The notes below the pieces were generated by a model. That model was given only the letters and a program-made list of their open reading frames with translations. It searched no databases and had not been told where the DNA came from. Positions 43,423-51,679 of a DNA stretch of 64,000 nt are shown here, piece by piece (within the stretch, counting starts at the first letter, position 1; the number at the start of each line of letters is the position of its first letter). The stretch lies in assembly GCF_011516645.4 (NCBI RefSeq), contig NZ_CP088285.1, positions 6,094,501 to 6,158,500 on the forward strand, written 5' to 3'. The DNA is from Bradyrhizobium septentrionale (GTDB lineage: Bacteria > Pseudomonadota > Alphaproteobacteria > Rhizobiales > Xanthobacteraceae). Position numbers and translations under genes: made by a program.

Positions 43423-43424
43423 AC

Positions 43425-44327
43425 CTAGTCCGCGCGTCTTGCAAACGTCCTGACCGCCGCAACCTTCAACTCCGGCGCTTCCTGCGCGACGCAATGCCCG
43501 ACGCCGTCGAACGTCCAGCGGCTCGCGTGCGGGATCAGCGCCGCGGCGCGGTCGGCCATCAACTTATAGACCGATCCTGACTGCTCGGTGGTGGCGATGC
43601 AGACCGGGCAGGTGATCTCGGAGAGCCACGGGAATGGATTGCCGCGGGCATCGCCGGTGTAGATCTGTTCCATCGCCTGGACGATCGGCAGCAGCAGCGC
43701 GGACTCGATCTCGGGCGTGCAGCGCAGCCGCACGCGGCCGTCGTCGAGTATTGCAAACCCGTGATGGACATAGGCCCAAAGCGATCGCTCGGTCCATGGC
43801 GCGAACGCGGGCGCGGTGCGCAGCCGCTGGAACAGCGCATCGGCGCTGTCGAACTCGGCCCGGCGGCGCAGCGCGCCCTGCACGGACGCGCTCGACATCT
43901 CGCTCAAGCCACCGGTCCGCGGCGCGTGCGGGTCCATCACGGTCGGCTCCGTCACGAACAGCCGTGCGAAGCGGTCCGGCATCAGCTTCGTGGCAAGCAG
44001 CAGGTCGGTCGCGCCGGCGCTGTGGCCGATGCCGTAGATGTCATGCAGGTCGAGGCGCTCGACCACCATGCAGAGGTCTTCGGCGAAATCCTGGAAGTGG
44101 TAGCAATCGGCCGCCGGCTTGTGGCTTAGGCCATGGCCGCGACGGTCGAGCGCATAGACGGTGTGGTCGGCGGCCAGCGCCTCGGCCACTTCGGTCCAGA
44201 CCTCGGCGACAAAGCCGGTGCCGTGCAGCAGCAGCGCGGGCGGCTTGCCGGAAACCGGCTCGCCCCATCGCACTACCGCGATCGGCGCATCGGCATCGCC
44301 GACCAGAAAGCGCTGCGGCTGCGTCAT
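43425..44327 (-). CDS. Alpha/beta hydrolase
   Basis: The start at 44327 (MTQPQRFLVGD) is preferred over 44345, which would overlap the upstream gene; the product has 300 residues. Alpha/beta-hydrolase signs are LLLHGTGFVAEVW with the oxyanion region, the nucleophile Ser in GIGHSAGATDLL, and the C-terminal His in DGVGHCVAQE. The acid is probably in the region around VCIATTEQSG. The substrate is unknown. It lies 7 bp after the GMC oxidoreductase gene, so the two form an operon. Confidence 0.88.
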   Translation of the reverse strand: MTQPQRFLVGDADAPIAVVRWGEPVSGKPPALLLHGTGFVAEVWTEVAEALAADHTVYALDRRGHGLSHKPAADCYHFQDFAEDLCMVVERLDLHDIYGIGHSAGATDLLLATKLMPDRFARLFVTEPTVMDPHAPRTGGLSEMSSASVQGALRRRAEFDSADALFQRLRTAPAFAPWTERSLWAYVHHGFAILDDGRVRLRCTPEIESALLLPIVQAMEQIYTGDARGNPFPWLSEITCPVCIATTEQSGSVYKLMADRAAALIPHASRWTFDGVGHCVAQEAPELKVAAVRTFARRAD

Positions 44328-44334
44328 CGTCGCC

Positions 44335-45966
44335 CTATCGCGCATCCTGCAAAATCATCGCCGCGGCCTGCTCGGCGATCATCGCGGTCGGCGTGTTGGT
44401 GTTTCCCGAGGTTATGGTCGGCATCACGGAGGCATCCGCGATGCGCAGGCCGTGCAGGCCGTAGAAGCGCAGCCGCTCGTCGACGACGGCCATCGGATCG
44501 TTGGCCATTCCCATCTTCGCGGTGCCGACGGGGTGGAAGATCGTGGTGCCGATATCGCCGGCGGCCTTGGCGAGCGACGCGTCGTCGTCGCCGACCGCGG
44601 GGCCGGGCAGGAATTCCTCGGGGTGATATTTCGCCAGCGCCGTCTGCTTCATCAATTTGCGTGTGGTGCGGATCGCGTCGGCTGCGACCTGGCGGTCATC
44701 TTCGGTCGACAGATAGTTCGGCGCGATCGACGGCTTGTCGTCGGGCGCGGTCGATTTGATGCGCACGGTGCCGCGCGAGGTCGGCTGCAGATTGCAGGCG
44801 CTCACCGTGATCGCCGGGAAGCGGTGCAGCGGATCGCCGAACTTGTCGAGCGACAGCGGCTGCACGTGGAACTGGATGTTGGCGCGCGAGCGCGTCGCGT
44901 CCGAGCGGGTGAAGATGCCGAGCTGCGACGGCGCCATGGTCAGCGGCCCGCGGCGGCGGAACGCATAGTCGAGGCCCATCAGGCCGCGGCGGACCAGGTT
45001 GTAATAGGTCTCGTTCAACGTGCGCACGCCCGACACCTTGTAGATCGCGCGCTGCTGCAGATGGTCCTGCAGATTATGGCCGATGCCCTGCACGTCAGCC
45101 ACGATGTCGACGCCGAGCGGCGACAGCCATTCGGCCGGGCCGATGCCGGAGCGTTGCAGCACCTGCGTGGTGCCGATCGAGCCGGCGCAAAGAATCACTT
45201 CGCCCTTGGCGCGCGCTTCCACGGTCTCATTGCCTTGCTCATTTCCCTGGCGGAACAGCACGCCGGCGGCGCGGCCGCTCTCGATGATCAGGCGGTCGAC
45301 CAGCACGTTGGTCTCGAGCCGCAGATTGCTGCGGTTCAGCACCGGCTTGAGGAAGCCGCGTGCCGACGACCAGCGCCGGCCGCGCTTCTGGTTGACGTGG
45401 AAATAGCTGGTGCCCTCATTGTCGCCGGTGTTGAAATCGGGAATGCGCTTGATTCCCATCTCTTCCGCGGCATCGCCGACCGCGTCGAGGATCTGCCATG
45501 ACAGCCGCGGCGCCTCGATGCGCCAGCCGCCGCCGACACCGTGATGCTCGCTTTCCCCGAGGAAGTGATCCTCCAGCCGCTTGAACGCCGGCAGCACGTC
45601 GCTGTAGCTCCACCCGGTGAGGCCGAGCTGCCGCCAATGATCGTAATCCGCGGCCTGGCCGCGCATCGAGATCATGGCGTTGATCGCCGAGGACCCGCCG
45701 ATCACCTTGCCGCGCGGATAGGCGAGCGCGCGGCCGTTGAGGCCCGGCTCGGCCTCGGTCTTGAACATCCAGTCCGAGCGCGGATTGCCGATCGCGAAGA
45801 GATAGCCGACCGGGATGTGAAACCATATCCAGTTGTCCTTGCCACCGGCTTCCAGCAGCAGCACGCGCTTCTTCGGATCGGCCGACAGGCGGTTGGCCAT
45901 GATGCAGCCCGCCGTGCCTGCGCCGACGATAATGTAATCGTAGTCACCCTCGAGCCTTCGCGGCAT
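44335..45966 (-). CDS. GMC family FAD-dependent oxidoreductase (choline/alcohol dehydrogenase type)
   Basis: A 543-residue flavoprotein. The FAD-binding motif IIVGAGTAGCIMANRLS begins near residue 11. The GMC signature RGKVIGGSSAINAM and the second signature GSIGTTQVLQRSGIGP are present. The C-terminal active-site region has HPVGTAKMG, and the last part IADASVMPTITSGNTNTPTAMIAE is typical. It oxidises an alcohol to an aldehyde. The substrate is not identifiable. GAGGAC precedes the ATG. It is followed by an alpha/beta hydrolase gene in the same direction. Confidence 0.93.
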   Translation of the reverse strand: MPRRLEGDYDYIIVGAGTAGCIMANRLSADPKKRVLLLEAGGKDNWIWFHIPVGYLFAIGNPRSDWMFKTEAEPGLNGRALAYPRGKVIGGSSAINAMISMRGQAADYDHWRQLGLTGWSYSDVLPAFKRLEDHFLGESEHHGVGGGWRIEAPRLSWQILDAVGDAAEEMGIKRIPDFNTGDNEGTSYFHVNQKRGRRWSSARGFLKPVLNRSNLRLETNVLVDRLIIESGRAAGVLFRQGNEQGNETVEARAKGEVILCAGSIGTTQVLQRSGIGPAEWLSPLGVDIVADVQGIGHNLQDHLQQRAIYKVSGVRTLNETYYNLVRRGLMGLDYAFRRRGPLTMAPSQLGIFTRSDATRSRANIQFHVQPLSLDKFGDPLHRFPAITVSACNLQPTSRGTVRIKSTAPDDKPSIAPNYLSTEDDRQVAADAIRTTRKLMKQTALAKYHPEEFLPGPAVGDDDASLAKAAGDIGTTIFHPVGTAKMGMANDPMAVVDERLRFYGLHGLRIADASVMPTITSGNTNTPTAMIAEQAAAMILQDAR

Positions 45967-46064
45967 GTCCTCGTTCCCGGCAAGCGTCTATTGTTGGTCC
46001 CTATTAGTCAGACGCAGCCGGTCGAGACAAGCCCGGCGGAGGACGCGGGGCTTGCGCTGGATGA

Positions 46065-46229
46065 TCAGGGACGGCTGGGTTCGGCGAGTGTGACCTCGGG
46101 GCCGGGCCGCGGCACACAGAGGATGAGGTTCAGCATACCGATCGCGAGCAGCGCGCCGACGAGCGCGAGCGGTGCGTAGATGCTCCGCCTTTTCAGCCGA
46201 TTCGGACCTGGATGGCTTTTCACGCCCAT
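46065..46229 (-). CDS. Short predicted single-span membrane protein
   Basis: A 54-residue open frame reads GVKSHPGPNRLKRRSIYAP, then a hydrophobic stretch LALVGALLAIGMLNLILCV, and ends in a Pro-rich tail. The basic stretch before the helix favours an inside N-terminus. It lies alone in an otherwise gene-free 350-bp gap between the divergent GMC oxidoreductase and PPOX-type genes. The ribosome binding site is weak. It may be a real small membrane protein, but conservation is untested. Confidence 0.4.
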   Translation of the reverse strand: MGVKSHPGPNRLKRRSIYAPLALVGALLAIGMLNLILCVPRPGPEVTLAEPSRP

Positions 46230-46321
46230 GCCGAATGAATAGGCTTTCTTTATTGGCCGGCTACATTGCCCGGAAATATTCCGGCCGCGTCAAACGTTGC
46301 TCAACTTGCTGGAGGATTACT

Positions 46322-46945
46322 GTGGCTGACCCGGTCCGCACCCCTTTCTACCACGACGGAATGCGTGAGTTGCAGGACCGCTTCGACGGTCGTCGCGTCG
46401 CCGACGGCCTCGAGAAGCATCGCCTCCACTTCGAATTCTGGGAACAGGACCGCAAGCTCATCGAAGAGGCGCGGTTCTTTTTCATTGCGACGAGCTATCA
46501 GGATAACGTCGATTGTTCGATGCGTTCCGGCGATCCCGGCTTCGTGAAGATCACTGGGCCCGACACGCTTGAGTTCCCTGAGTACGACGGCAACAACATG
46601 TACCGCACGCTCGGCAATATCCACCGCAACCCGAACATCGGCTTGCTGTTTGTACGCCTCGACGGCAAGACGTTTCGTACGCGCGTCCGGGGCAAGGCAA
46701 CGATCCACGACAGCGCTGAAGCGCTTGCCGGGCATCATGGCGCGAAGGTTGTCGTGCGCGTCACATGCGAAATCTTTCCAAATTGCCCGCGCTACGTTCC
46801 GGACCTGATGGGCGCTTCCGCGGATGTGCCGGCGAATCTGTTCGTTCCTCGGCCTGGGTACGAGCCACCTGCGCCGGAATGGAAAAGCCGGGATTACCTC
46901 AAAGACGTCCTATCGAAATACGATCCGCATCGGAAACGTGAATAG
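46322..46945 (+). CDS. Pyridoxamine 5'-phosphate oxidase-fold family protein
   Basis: GTG 46322 is chosen because GGAGGA lies at the right distance; the 207-residue product starts ADPVRTPFYHDG. The flavin split-barrel region is visible as FFFIATSYQDNVDCSMRSG, GFVKITGPDTLEFPEYDGNNM, LGNIHRNPNIGLLFV and KTFRTRVRGKATI. Members bind FMN or related cofactors; enzyme activity is not assured in this subgroup. The gene stands alone. Upstream in-frame codons from 46172 lack family similarity. Confidence 0.85.
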   Translation: MADPVRTPFYHDGMRELQDRFDGRRVADGLEKHRLHFEFWEQDRKLIEEARFFFIATSYQDNVDCSMRSGDPGFVKITGPDTLEFPEYDGNNMYRTLGNIHRNPNIGLLFVRLDGKTFRTRVRGKATIHDSAEALAGHHGAKVVVRVTCEIFPNCPRYVPDLMGASADVPANLFVPRPGYEPPAPEWKSRDYLKDVLSKYDPHRKRE

Positions 46946-46960
46946 GGGAGTAACCCGCGA

Positions 46961-47386
46961 TCAGGGCAGCGGCGCCATGTAGGGGATGCTGGCGACCAGT
47001 GCGAACACCTGGACCGCATTGCACAGCATGCCGCCCCAATGCAGCCGGCGCAGCCGCCGCACCGCGGTGGGATCACCTGAGTCCCGCGCGTTCGCCTCGG
47101 CATCGAGCCGCTGCAGAAACCAGCGGCGCGCCAGCACCGCAAACCCCGCGATCAACGCGATGCCAAGCGCGACGGCCGGCCGGCCAGCCGCAGCAAAGGC
47201 CAGTGTCCCGATCACACCCGAGACCGTGAGCACGAGGAAGTAGGCATTGAACATGCCGCGCAGCAGGCGGGTCACGGGTGGGACGTCGAGCTTCACAAGC
47301 AGGAACGCCGGCGCCGCCAGCAGGAAATAGCCCATCGGCACCAGCAGGATGATGGTGGAGAACAAGACCGCCTGATCCGGCGTCAT
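46961..47386 (-). CDS. Predicted four-helix membrane protein of unknown function
   Basis: A 141-residue protein with about four hydrophobic segments (AVLFSTIILLVPMGYFLLAAPAFL, FLVLTVSGVIGTLAFAA, ALGIALIAGFAVL, AVQVFALVASIPYMAP) and a charged loop between the third and fourth (RRWFLQRLDAEANARDSGD). I do not recognise the family. It is convergent with the PPOX-type gene. Confidence 0.65.
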   Translation of the reverse strand: MTPDQAVLFSTIILLVPMGYFLLAAPAFLLVKLDVPPVTRLLRGMFNAYFLVLTVSGVIGTLAFAAAGRPAVALGIALIAGFAVLARRWFLQRLDAEANARDSGDPTAVRRLRRLHWGGMLCNAVQVFALVASIPYMAPLP

Positions 47387-47588
47387 GCAGCCGCCCCTTT
47401 TTTGAAGGCCTGAGGATTCTCGATGCGGAAACCTGAGGTAGTATCCGCGCGAGATTTCTCCGGCACTATTAGGCTTTGGTCGGATGCGATCGTATCAGGC
47501 CTGACGTCCGCGCAAAGTGCCGCGAGAAGCATTCTGCCTCCCGTTTGCGAATGCAGGCCCCAGCTGCAGGCATGCCACATCTGTTGGG

Positions 47589-47604
47589 TGGACCGGCTCT
47601 TGCA
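47589..47604 (+). promoter_or_regulatory. Candidate sigma-54 promoter of the M20 amidohydrolase gene
   Basis: TGGACCGGCTCTTGCA matches the sigma-54 consensus TGGCACG-N4-TTGCA at the key GG and GC positions, with the exact 10-base spacing. It is 45 bp upstream of the start codon. Two central bases deviate, and no enhancer-binding protein gene is nearby. Confidence 0.4.
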
Positions 47605-47649
47605 TGCTAAACAGGCACAAGTCGTGCAACCTTCGAGGCCAGAATTCTC

Positions 47650-48822
47650 ATGCCCATCGTCAACCGCGTCGCCGATCTGCAACCCGATATCCAGGCCTGG
47701 CGTCGCAACATCCATGAAAACCCCGAGCTGCTCTATGATGTACATCGCACTGCATCATTCGTGGCCGACCGTCTCAGGGAGTTCGGCTGCGACGAGGTCG
47801 CCACCGGCCTCGGCAAGACCGGCGTGGTCGGGGTCATCAAGGGCAAGAAGGGGCCGGCCAAGGGCGACGTCAAGGTGATCGGCTTGCGCGCCGACATGGA
47901 CGCGCTGCCGATCCATGAACAGACCAACCTGCCTTACGCCTCGAAGACGCCGGGCAAGATGCACGCCTGCGGCCATGACGGCCACACCGCGATGCTGCTA
48001 GGCGCGGCGCGCTATCTCGCCGAGACGCGCAATTTCGCCGGCGATGCTGTGGTGATCTTCCAGCCGGCCGAGGAGGGCGGCGCGGGAGCCGCCGCGATGA
48101 TCAAGGACGGCCTGATGGATCGCTTCGGGGTCGAGCAGGTCTACGGCATGCACAATGGCCCGGGGATTCCGATCGGCTCGTTCGCGATCCGCTCCGGCCC
48201 GATCATGGCCGCAACCAACGCGATCGACATCAAGATCGAGGGCCTTGGCGGACATGCCGCCCGGCCGCACAAATGCATCGATACCGTGCTGGTCGGTGCG
48301 CAGCTGATCACGGCGCTGCAGCAGATCGTCTCGCGCACCGTCGATCCGCTGGATTCCGCTGTCATCTCGATATGCGAATTCCACGCCGGCAACGCCCACA
48401 ATGTGATCCCGCAGACTGCGGAATTGCGCGGCACCGTGCGCACGCTGACCAATGAGGTCCGCCAGCTCGTCGAGAAGCGCGTGCGTGAAGTCGTGGATGG
48501 CGTCGCCAAAATGACCGGCGCCAAAATCGATCTCAATTACGAGCGCGGCTATCCCGTCACCGTCAATCACGGGCCGCAGACCGAATTTGCCACCCGCGTC
48601 GCGCGCGAGGTCGCGGGCGAGGCCAATGTGCACGAGATGCCGCCGTTGATGGGCGCCGAAGATTTTTCCTACATGCTGGAGGCGCGGCCCGGCGCCTTCA
48701 TCTTCTGCGGCAACGGCGACAGCGCCGGGCTGCATCACCCCGCCTACAATTTCAACGACGAGGCGATCGTCTATGGCACCTCGTATTTCGTGAAGATCGT
48801 GGAGAACGCGCTGGCGGCGTGA
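47650..48822 (+). CDS. M20 family metallopeptidase/amidohydrolase (hippuricase type)
   Basis: A 390-residue enzyme of the M20D group. The catalytic metal region has GLRADMDALPIHEQ and CGHDGHTAML, the catalytic Glu lies in QPAEEGGAGAAAM, and the dimerisation domain follows from ATNAIDIKIEGLGGHAARPH. A late metal ligand is seen in PPLMGAEDFSYM. Members hydrolyse N-acyl amino acids such as hippurate. The product could equally be an IAA-amino acid or N-acetyl amino acid hydrolase. It is preceded by a possible sigma-54 promoter, which would suggest nitrogen control. Confidence 0.9.
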   Translation: MPIVNRVADLQPDIQAWRRNIHENPELLYDVHRTASFVADRLREFGCDEVATGLGKTGVVGVIKGKKGPAKGDVKVIGLRADMDALPIHEQTNLPYASKTPGKMHACGHDGHTAMLLGAARYLAETRNFAGDAVVIFQPAEEGGAGAAAMIKDGLMDRFGVEQVYGMHNGPGIPIGSFAIRSGPIMAATNAIDIKIEGLGGHAARPHKCIDTVLVGAQLITALQQIVSRTVDPLDSAVISICEFHAGNAHNVIPQTAELRGTVRTLTNEVRQLVEKRVREVVDGVAKMTGAKIDLNYERGYPVTVNHGPQTEFATRVAREVAGEANVHEMPPLMGAEDFSYMLEARPGAFIFCGNGDSAGLHHPAYNFNDEAIVYGTSYFVKIVENALAA

Positions 48823-48879
48823 TCCGGAAACTGCCGCCAGAAGCGACGCGCATGAGCCGAAGCGCACATGCGCGTCGTT

Positions 48880-49569
48880 CTAGTCCGACGGGAGCCGCGA
48901 GAATCGGAAATTGCAGTGGCTCGCGCCGCCAGCCAAGGTTTGGGTCCTCTGTAGGTGGATGCCTCGGGTTGCATAGGCGTCGAAGTCAAGCCCGCAAATG
49001 TTCGGCAAGATGTCTTTGTCGCCATGGCGAGCCGCGAATTTGCAGAAGCCGCAAGCCTTGTAGTCGATGCCGAATTCGAAGTTGTCACCCGGGCCCGGCT
49101 CGACGAAATCGTAGACGAAATCTTCCGGAAATACCTTCTGATGGCTTTTTGTAGCGCTTTGTGTCGCCTGCGCGCGCAGCAAAGCCCGATTCTCTGACGA
49201 CATGAATTGACGCCCCGAGGCGAGACGTTCCGCTTCGGGCACCGTGAGCAATTGCGCCTTGTAGGTTTCTCGCTCGATTTCGCCGATCACCGACAGCGAC
49301 ACGCCGTGTCGCCGGAGCACGCGGCTGATCGCCATGAAGCCCATCAAACGCATGAAGAAATCGCTCATGCGACTTGCCGCGCCTCCGACATAGGGCATTT
49401 GGGTGAGCACGATTTCGAATTCGTCCATCACCTCCTGCCTGATCCCGGCAATTTCGGATAGATGCGCGCGCTCGCGCAACATCCCCTCCGCAAGGTCGAG
49501 GCGATGGCGCATGGCGGCCTCCATTGCACCGCGATGCGACTCGTAAAACGGATGGATGATCTCAGCCAT
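48880..49569 (-). CDS. L-2-amino-thiazoline-4-carboxylic acid hydrolase-like protein
   Basis: A 229-residue protein of the ATC hydrolase family, which opens 2-amino-thiazoline-4-carboxylate to N-carbamoyl-L-cysteine. The conserved C-terminal half is seen in FVYDFVEPGPGDNFEFGIDYKACGFCKF-type text and ends with LAGGASHCNFRFSR. Three Cys in the pattern ACGFC and HCNF may be catalytic. It is the last gene of a VOC-RidA-ATC hydrolase operon. Most members are uncharacterised and may act on other ring amides. Confidence 0.8.
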   Translation of the reverse strand: MAEIIHPFYESHRGAMEAAMRHRLDLAEGMLRERAHLSEIAGIRQEVMDEFEIVLTQMPYVGGAASRMSDFFMRLMGFMAISRVLRRHGVSLSVIGEIERETYKAQLLTVPEAERLASGRQFMSSENRALLRAQATQSATKSHQKVFPEDFVYDFVEPGPGDNFEFGIDYKACGFCKFAARHGDKDILPNICGLDFDAYATRGIHLQRTQTLAGGASHCNFRFSRLPSD

Positions 49570-49611
49570 TGGACATCCTCTCTCATCAAACCCTGGTGCG
49601 GCAGCCGCGCT

Positions 49612-49998
49612 TCACTCGGCAGCGATCGCTTCGATCTCCAGCAACCATTTGCTTTCGACGGTTTCGGCAATCATGACCGTCGATGCGGGTTCGTTTCCAT
49701 CGAGCATCTTGCGGCGAATGGCGCGGTTGGGGGCCAGCTGGCTCTTGTCAGTCAGGAACGTGTTGATCTTGACCAAATGCTCGACGCCGAGGCCGGCGGA
49801 GGTGAGCACTTCGATGACATTGCGCCAGGACTGCTCGCATTGCGCATCGAACCCTTCGGGCACGCTGCCGTCGGAATTCTCCGGCACCTGGCCGCTGATG
49901 AACAGCAGCCGCCGATGCTGGCCAATTTCCAGCCCCATGCTGTAGCCGCTGGAGGGGGCGTGGACGGCAGCGGGATTATGACGGACGATATGAGCCAT
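49612..49998 (-). CDS. RidA family protein (reactive imine/enamine deaminase type)
   Basis: The start at 49998 gives 128 residues (MAHIVRHNPAAVHAP). The RidA/YjgF fold is seen in LLFISGQVPENSDG, QSWRNVIEVLTSAGLGVEHLVKINTFLTD and the end WLLEIEAIAAE. The conserved catalytic Arg of classical RidA (R105 in the IEV-type end) is not obvious here, so the protein may belong to an outlying subgroup. It lies 1 bp after the VOC gene stop and 42 bp before the ATC hydrolase gene. Confidence 0.85.
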   Translation of the reverse strand: MAHIVRHNPAAVHAPSSGYSMGLEIGQHRRLLFISGQVPENSDGSVPEGFDAQCEQSWRNVIEVLTSAGLGVEHLVKINTFLTDKSQLAPNRAIRRKMLDGNEPASTVMIAETVESKWLLEIEAIAAE

Positions 49999-49999
49999 G

Positions 50000-50869
50000 T
50001 CAGATTTCCTCCTGTTCAACGAATTCCAGAGCCAGGCCATGCGACGCGGCGGGCGCGATCAGTAACGCATTGTCGATCAGCTGGAACGCGACGCCGTTAT
50101 TCTTCAAGACCCGCCTGGTCGCATCCAGATCGGTGACCGCCAGGCGCGCCGCGCAAAAGCGTGGCGAGCCATCGGTGGCGACACCAGGTAGCCGGCGCGC
50201 GAGCTCGGGCGGACCGAGCACGGTGATCCGATTGCCCCTCTCACCGACCGTCAGTTGTCCGGGCGCGTGCCCGGCCGCACTCTCCGTCAGGCGTTCGAGG
50301 AACGCGCGATGTTGCTCAGGCTCCGGCGCCGAGATGACGACCTCGGTCACGCGCAGGGCGCCGTTGGAATGGTGCTGGTATTCCGCCTTCCAGAACAGTT
50401 CCGGCGGATGGCGTTGCTGGCAGGTGAAGAACGCGATTCCTGGCATCGCAGCATCGGTGGCAAAGGCCAGTGAGAATGCGACACGGGCAGTGCCGCCGCC
50501 CGGCAGCACCGCGTCGCGGCCGAAATCGAATGGTGCATAAGCGCCGATGCGCATCGCGCGGAAGCGTGCTGCGTCGGCGTGCGCGTCGGTGCTGTGCAAG
50601 GCCAGCATCGACATCCCTTCAGCGTTCCTGAGAAAATCCCGCTGATGTGCGGCAAAGTTGAAGTGGCCGCTCTCGGCCGGCGGTATCGCTGCGACATTGG
50701 TGACGGCCAGCAATTCCAGAAAATTATTGCCAAACATCGCCAGGCGGTTGCTGGTTCCGAAGGGATGGACACCGGTTGGCGTCAGGCTGAAGCCGAGCGT
50801 CTGCCAGTCCAGCGCGGCCTGCGCCAAATCGTGAACACAGATAACGAGATGATCGAGGCGGTGAGGCAT
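50000..50869 (-). CDS. VOC superfamily (glyoxalase-like) protein
   Basis: The start at 50869 (MPHRLDHLVICVHDLAQAA) gives 289 residues. Two beta-alpha-beta halves are seen. The first has HPFGTSNRLAMFGNNFLELLAV; the second, after about residue 160, contains RVTEVVISAPEPEQHRAFLERL and ends AASHGLALEFVEQEE. The glyoxalase-like domain (type PF13468) suits this length. Substrate and metal are unknown. It is the first gene of a VOC-RidA-ATC hydrolase operon, divergent from a shortened LysR gene. Confidence 0.85.
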   Translation of the reverse strand: MPHRLDHLVICVHDLAQAALDWQTLGFSLTPTGVHPFGTSNRLAMFGNNFLELLAVTNVAAIPPAESGHFNFAAHQRDFLRNAEGMSMLALHSTDAHADAARFRAMRIGAYAPFDFGRDAVLPGGGTARVAFSLAFATDAAMPGIAFFTCQQRHPPELFWKAEYQHHSNGALRVTEVVISAPEPEQHRAFLERLTESAAGHAPGQLTVGERGNRITVLGPPELARRLPGVATDGSPRFCAARLAVTDLDATRRVLKNNGVAFQLIDNALLIAPAASHGLALEFVEQEEI

Positions 50870-50999
50870 GGGATCTCCGCAAATGCTGCAACCCAACCGT
50901 AGCTGCGGCCACCAAGCCGGCGCAAACCATGTTTCCTTCGGTCCAGCACAAGAAAATCTATTGCAAGGCCACGGCCCATCAATGTCAAACTGCCGCGCG

Positions 51000-51629
51000 A
51001 TGACCTACGCCCTTCCACCACTCAACGCGCTCCGCGCATTCGAAGCCGCCGCGCGGCATCTCAGCTTCAAGCTGGCCGCGCATGAGTTGCATGTGACGCC
51101 CGCCGCCGTGGGGCAGCAGGTGAAAGCGCTGGAGGTGCGTCTCGGCGTGCGCCTGTTCGAGCGGCTGCATAAGCAGCTCATCCTGACGGCGGCCGGCCAG
51201 GCCTACCTGCCCGGGATATCCGATGGTTTCCGTCGCATTGCGGAAGCGACCTCGCAATTGAAACCGGCAGGTGCGGTGCTGCTGCAGTTGGGGGTCCATG
51301 GCAGCTTCGACCTGCGTCGCCTCGAATTGGCGGAGTTTCGCAGCGCGCATGCGGAAATCGGCTTGCGGGTGCTGCAGCCCGCCGGCTTGCACGAGTTGGT
51401 CGAGGGCAAGGTCGACCTGCTGATAGCCCGCGGTCTTGGCCACCATCCGGGCTATCGCTGCGACCGGCTCAATGAGGGATCCGGTTTGGGTGATTGGCTG
51501 ATTGCGCCCGAAGGCACAGCGGACTGTCCCGAGGTCATCAGCTTCCGCGAATGGCTGCGCGCCCTGGCGGCCGAGAAGGCGCTCGCAAACCACCGTCGCC
51601 CTCGTCTGGTCGGCATCATCGGGAGTTGA
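51000..51629 (+). CDS. Shortened LysR-type regulator (GcvA-like) with a truncated effector domain
   Basis: ATG 51000 gives 209 residues, against about 300 for normal family members. The N-terminal winged helix-turn-helix is intact (PPLNALRAFEAAARHLSFKLAA, HVTPAAVGQQVKALE, LFERLHKQLILTAAGQAYLP). The effector domain starts normally (LLQLGVHGSFDLRRLELAEF, VDLLIARGLG). It then jumps after CDRLNEGSG to a stretch, DWLIAPEGTADCPEVISFREWL, that in GcvA-like proteins lies near the C-terminus. About 90 residues seem deleted in frame. It is divergent from the VOC operon, its likely former target. It may still bind DNA but probably has lost ligand response. Confidence 0.75.
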   Translation: MTYALPPLNALRAFEAAARHLSFKLAAHELHVTPAAVGQQVKALEVRLGVRLFERLHKQLILTAAGQAYLPGISDGFRRIAEATSQLKPAGAVLLQLGVHGSFDLRRLELAEFRSAHAEIGLRVLQPAGLHELVEGKVDLLIARGLGHHPGYRCDRLNEGSGLGDWLIAPEGTADCPEVISFREWLRALAAEKALANHRRPRLVGIIGS

Positions 51630-51679
51630 GGCGACCGCGAGAGCGCGGTCGCAGCGCTACGCTGGCGCAGACGCGTTCG

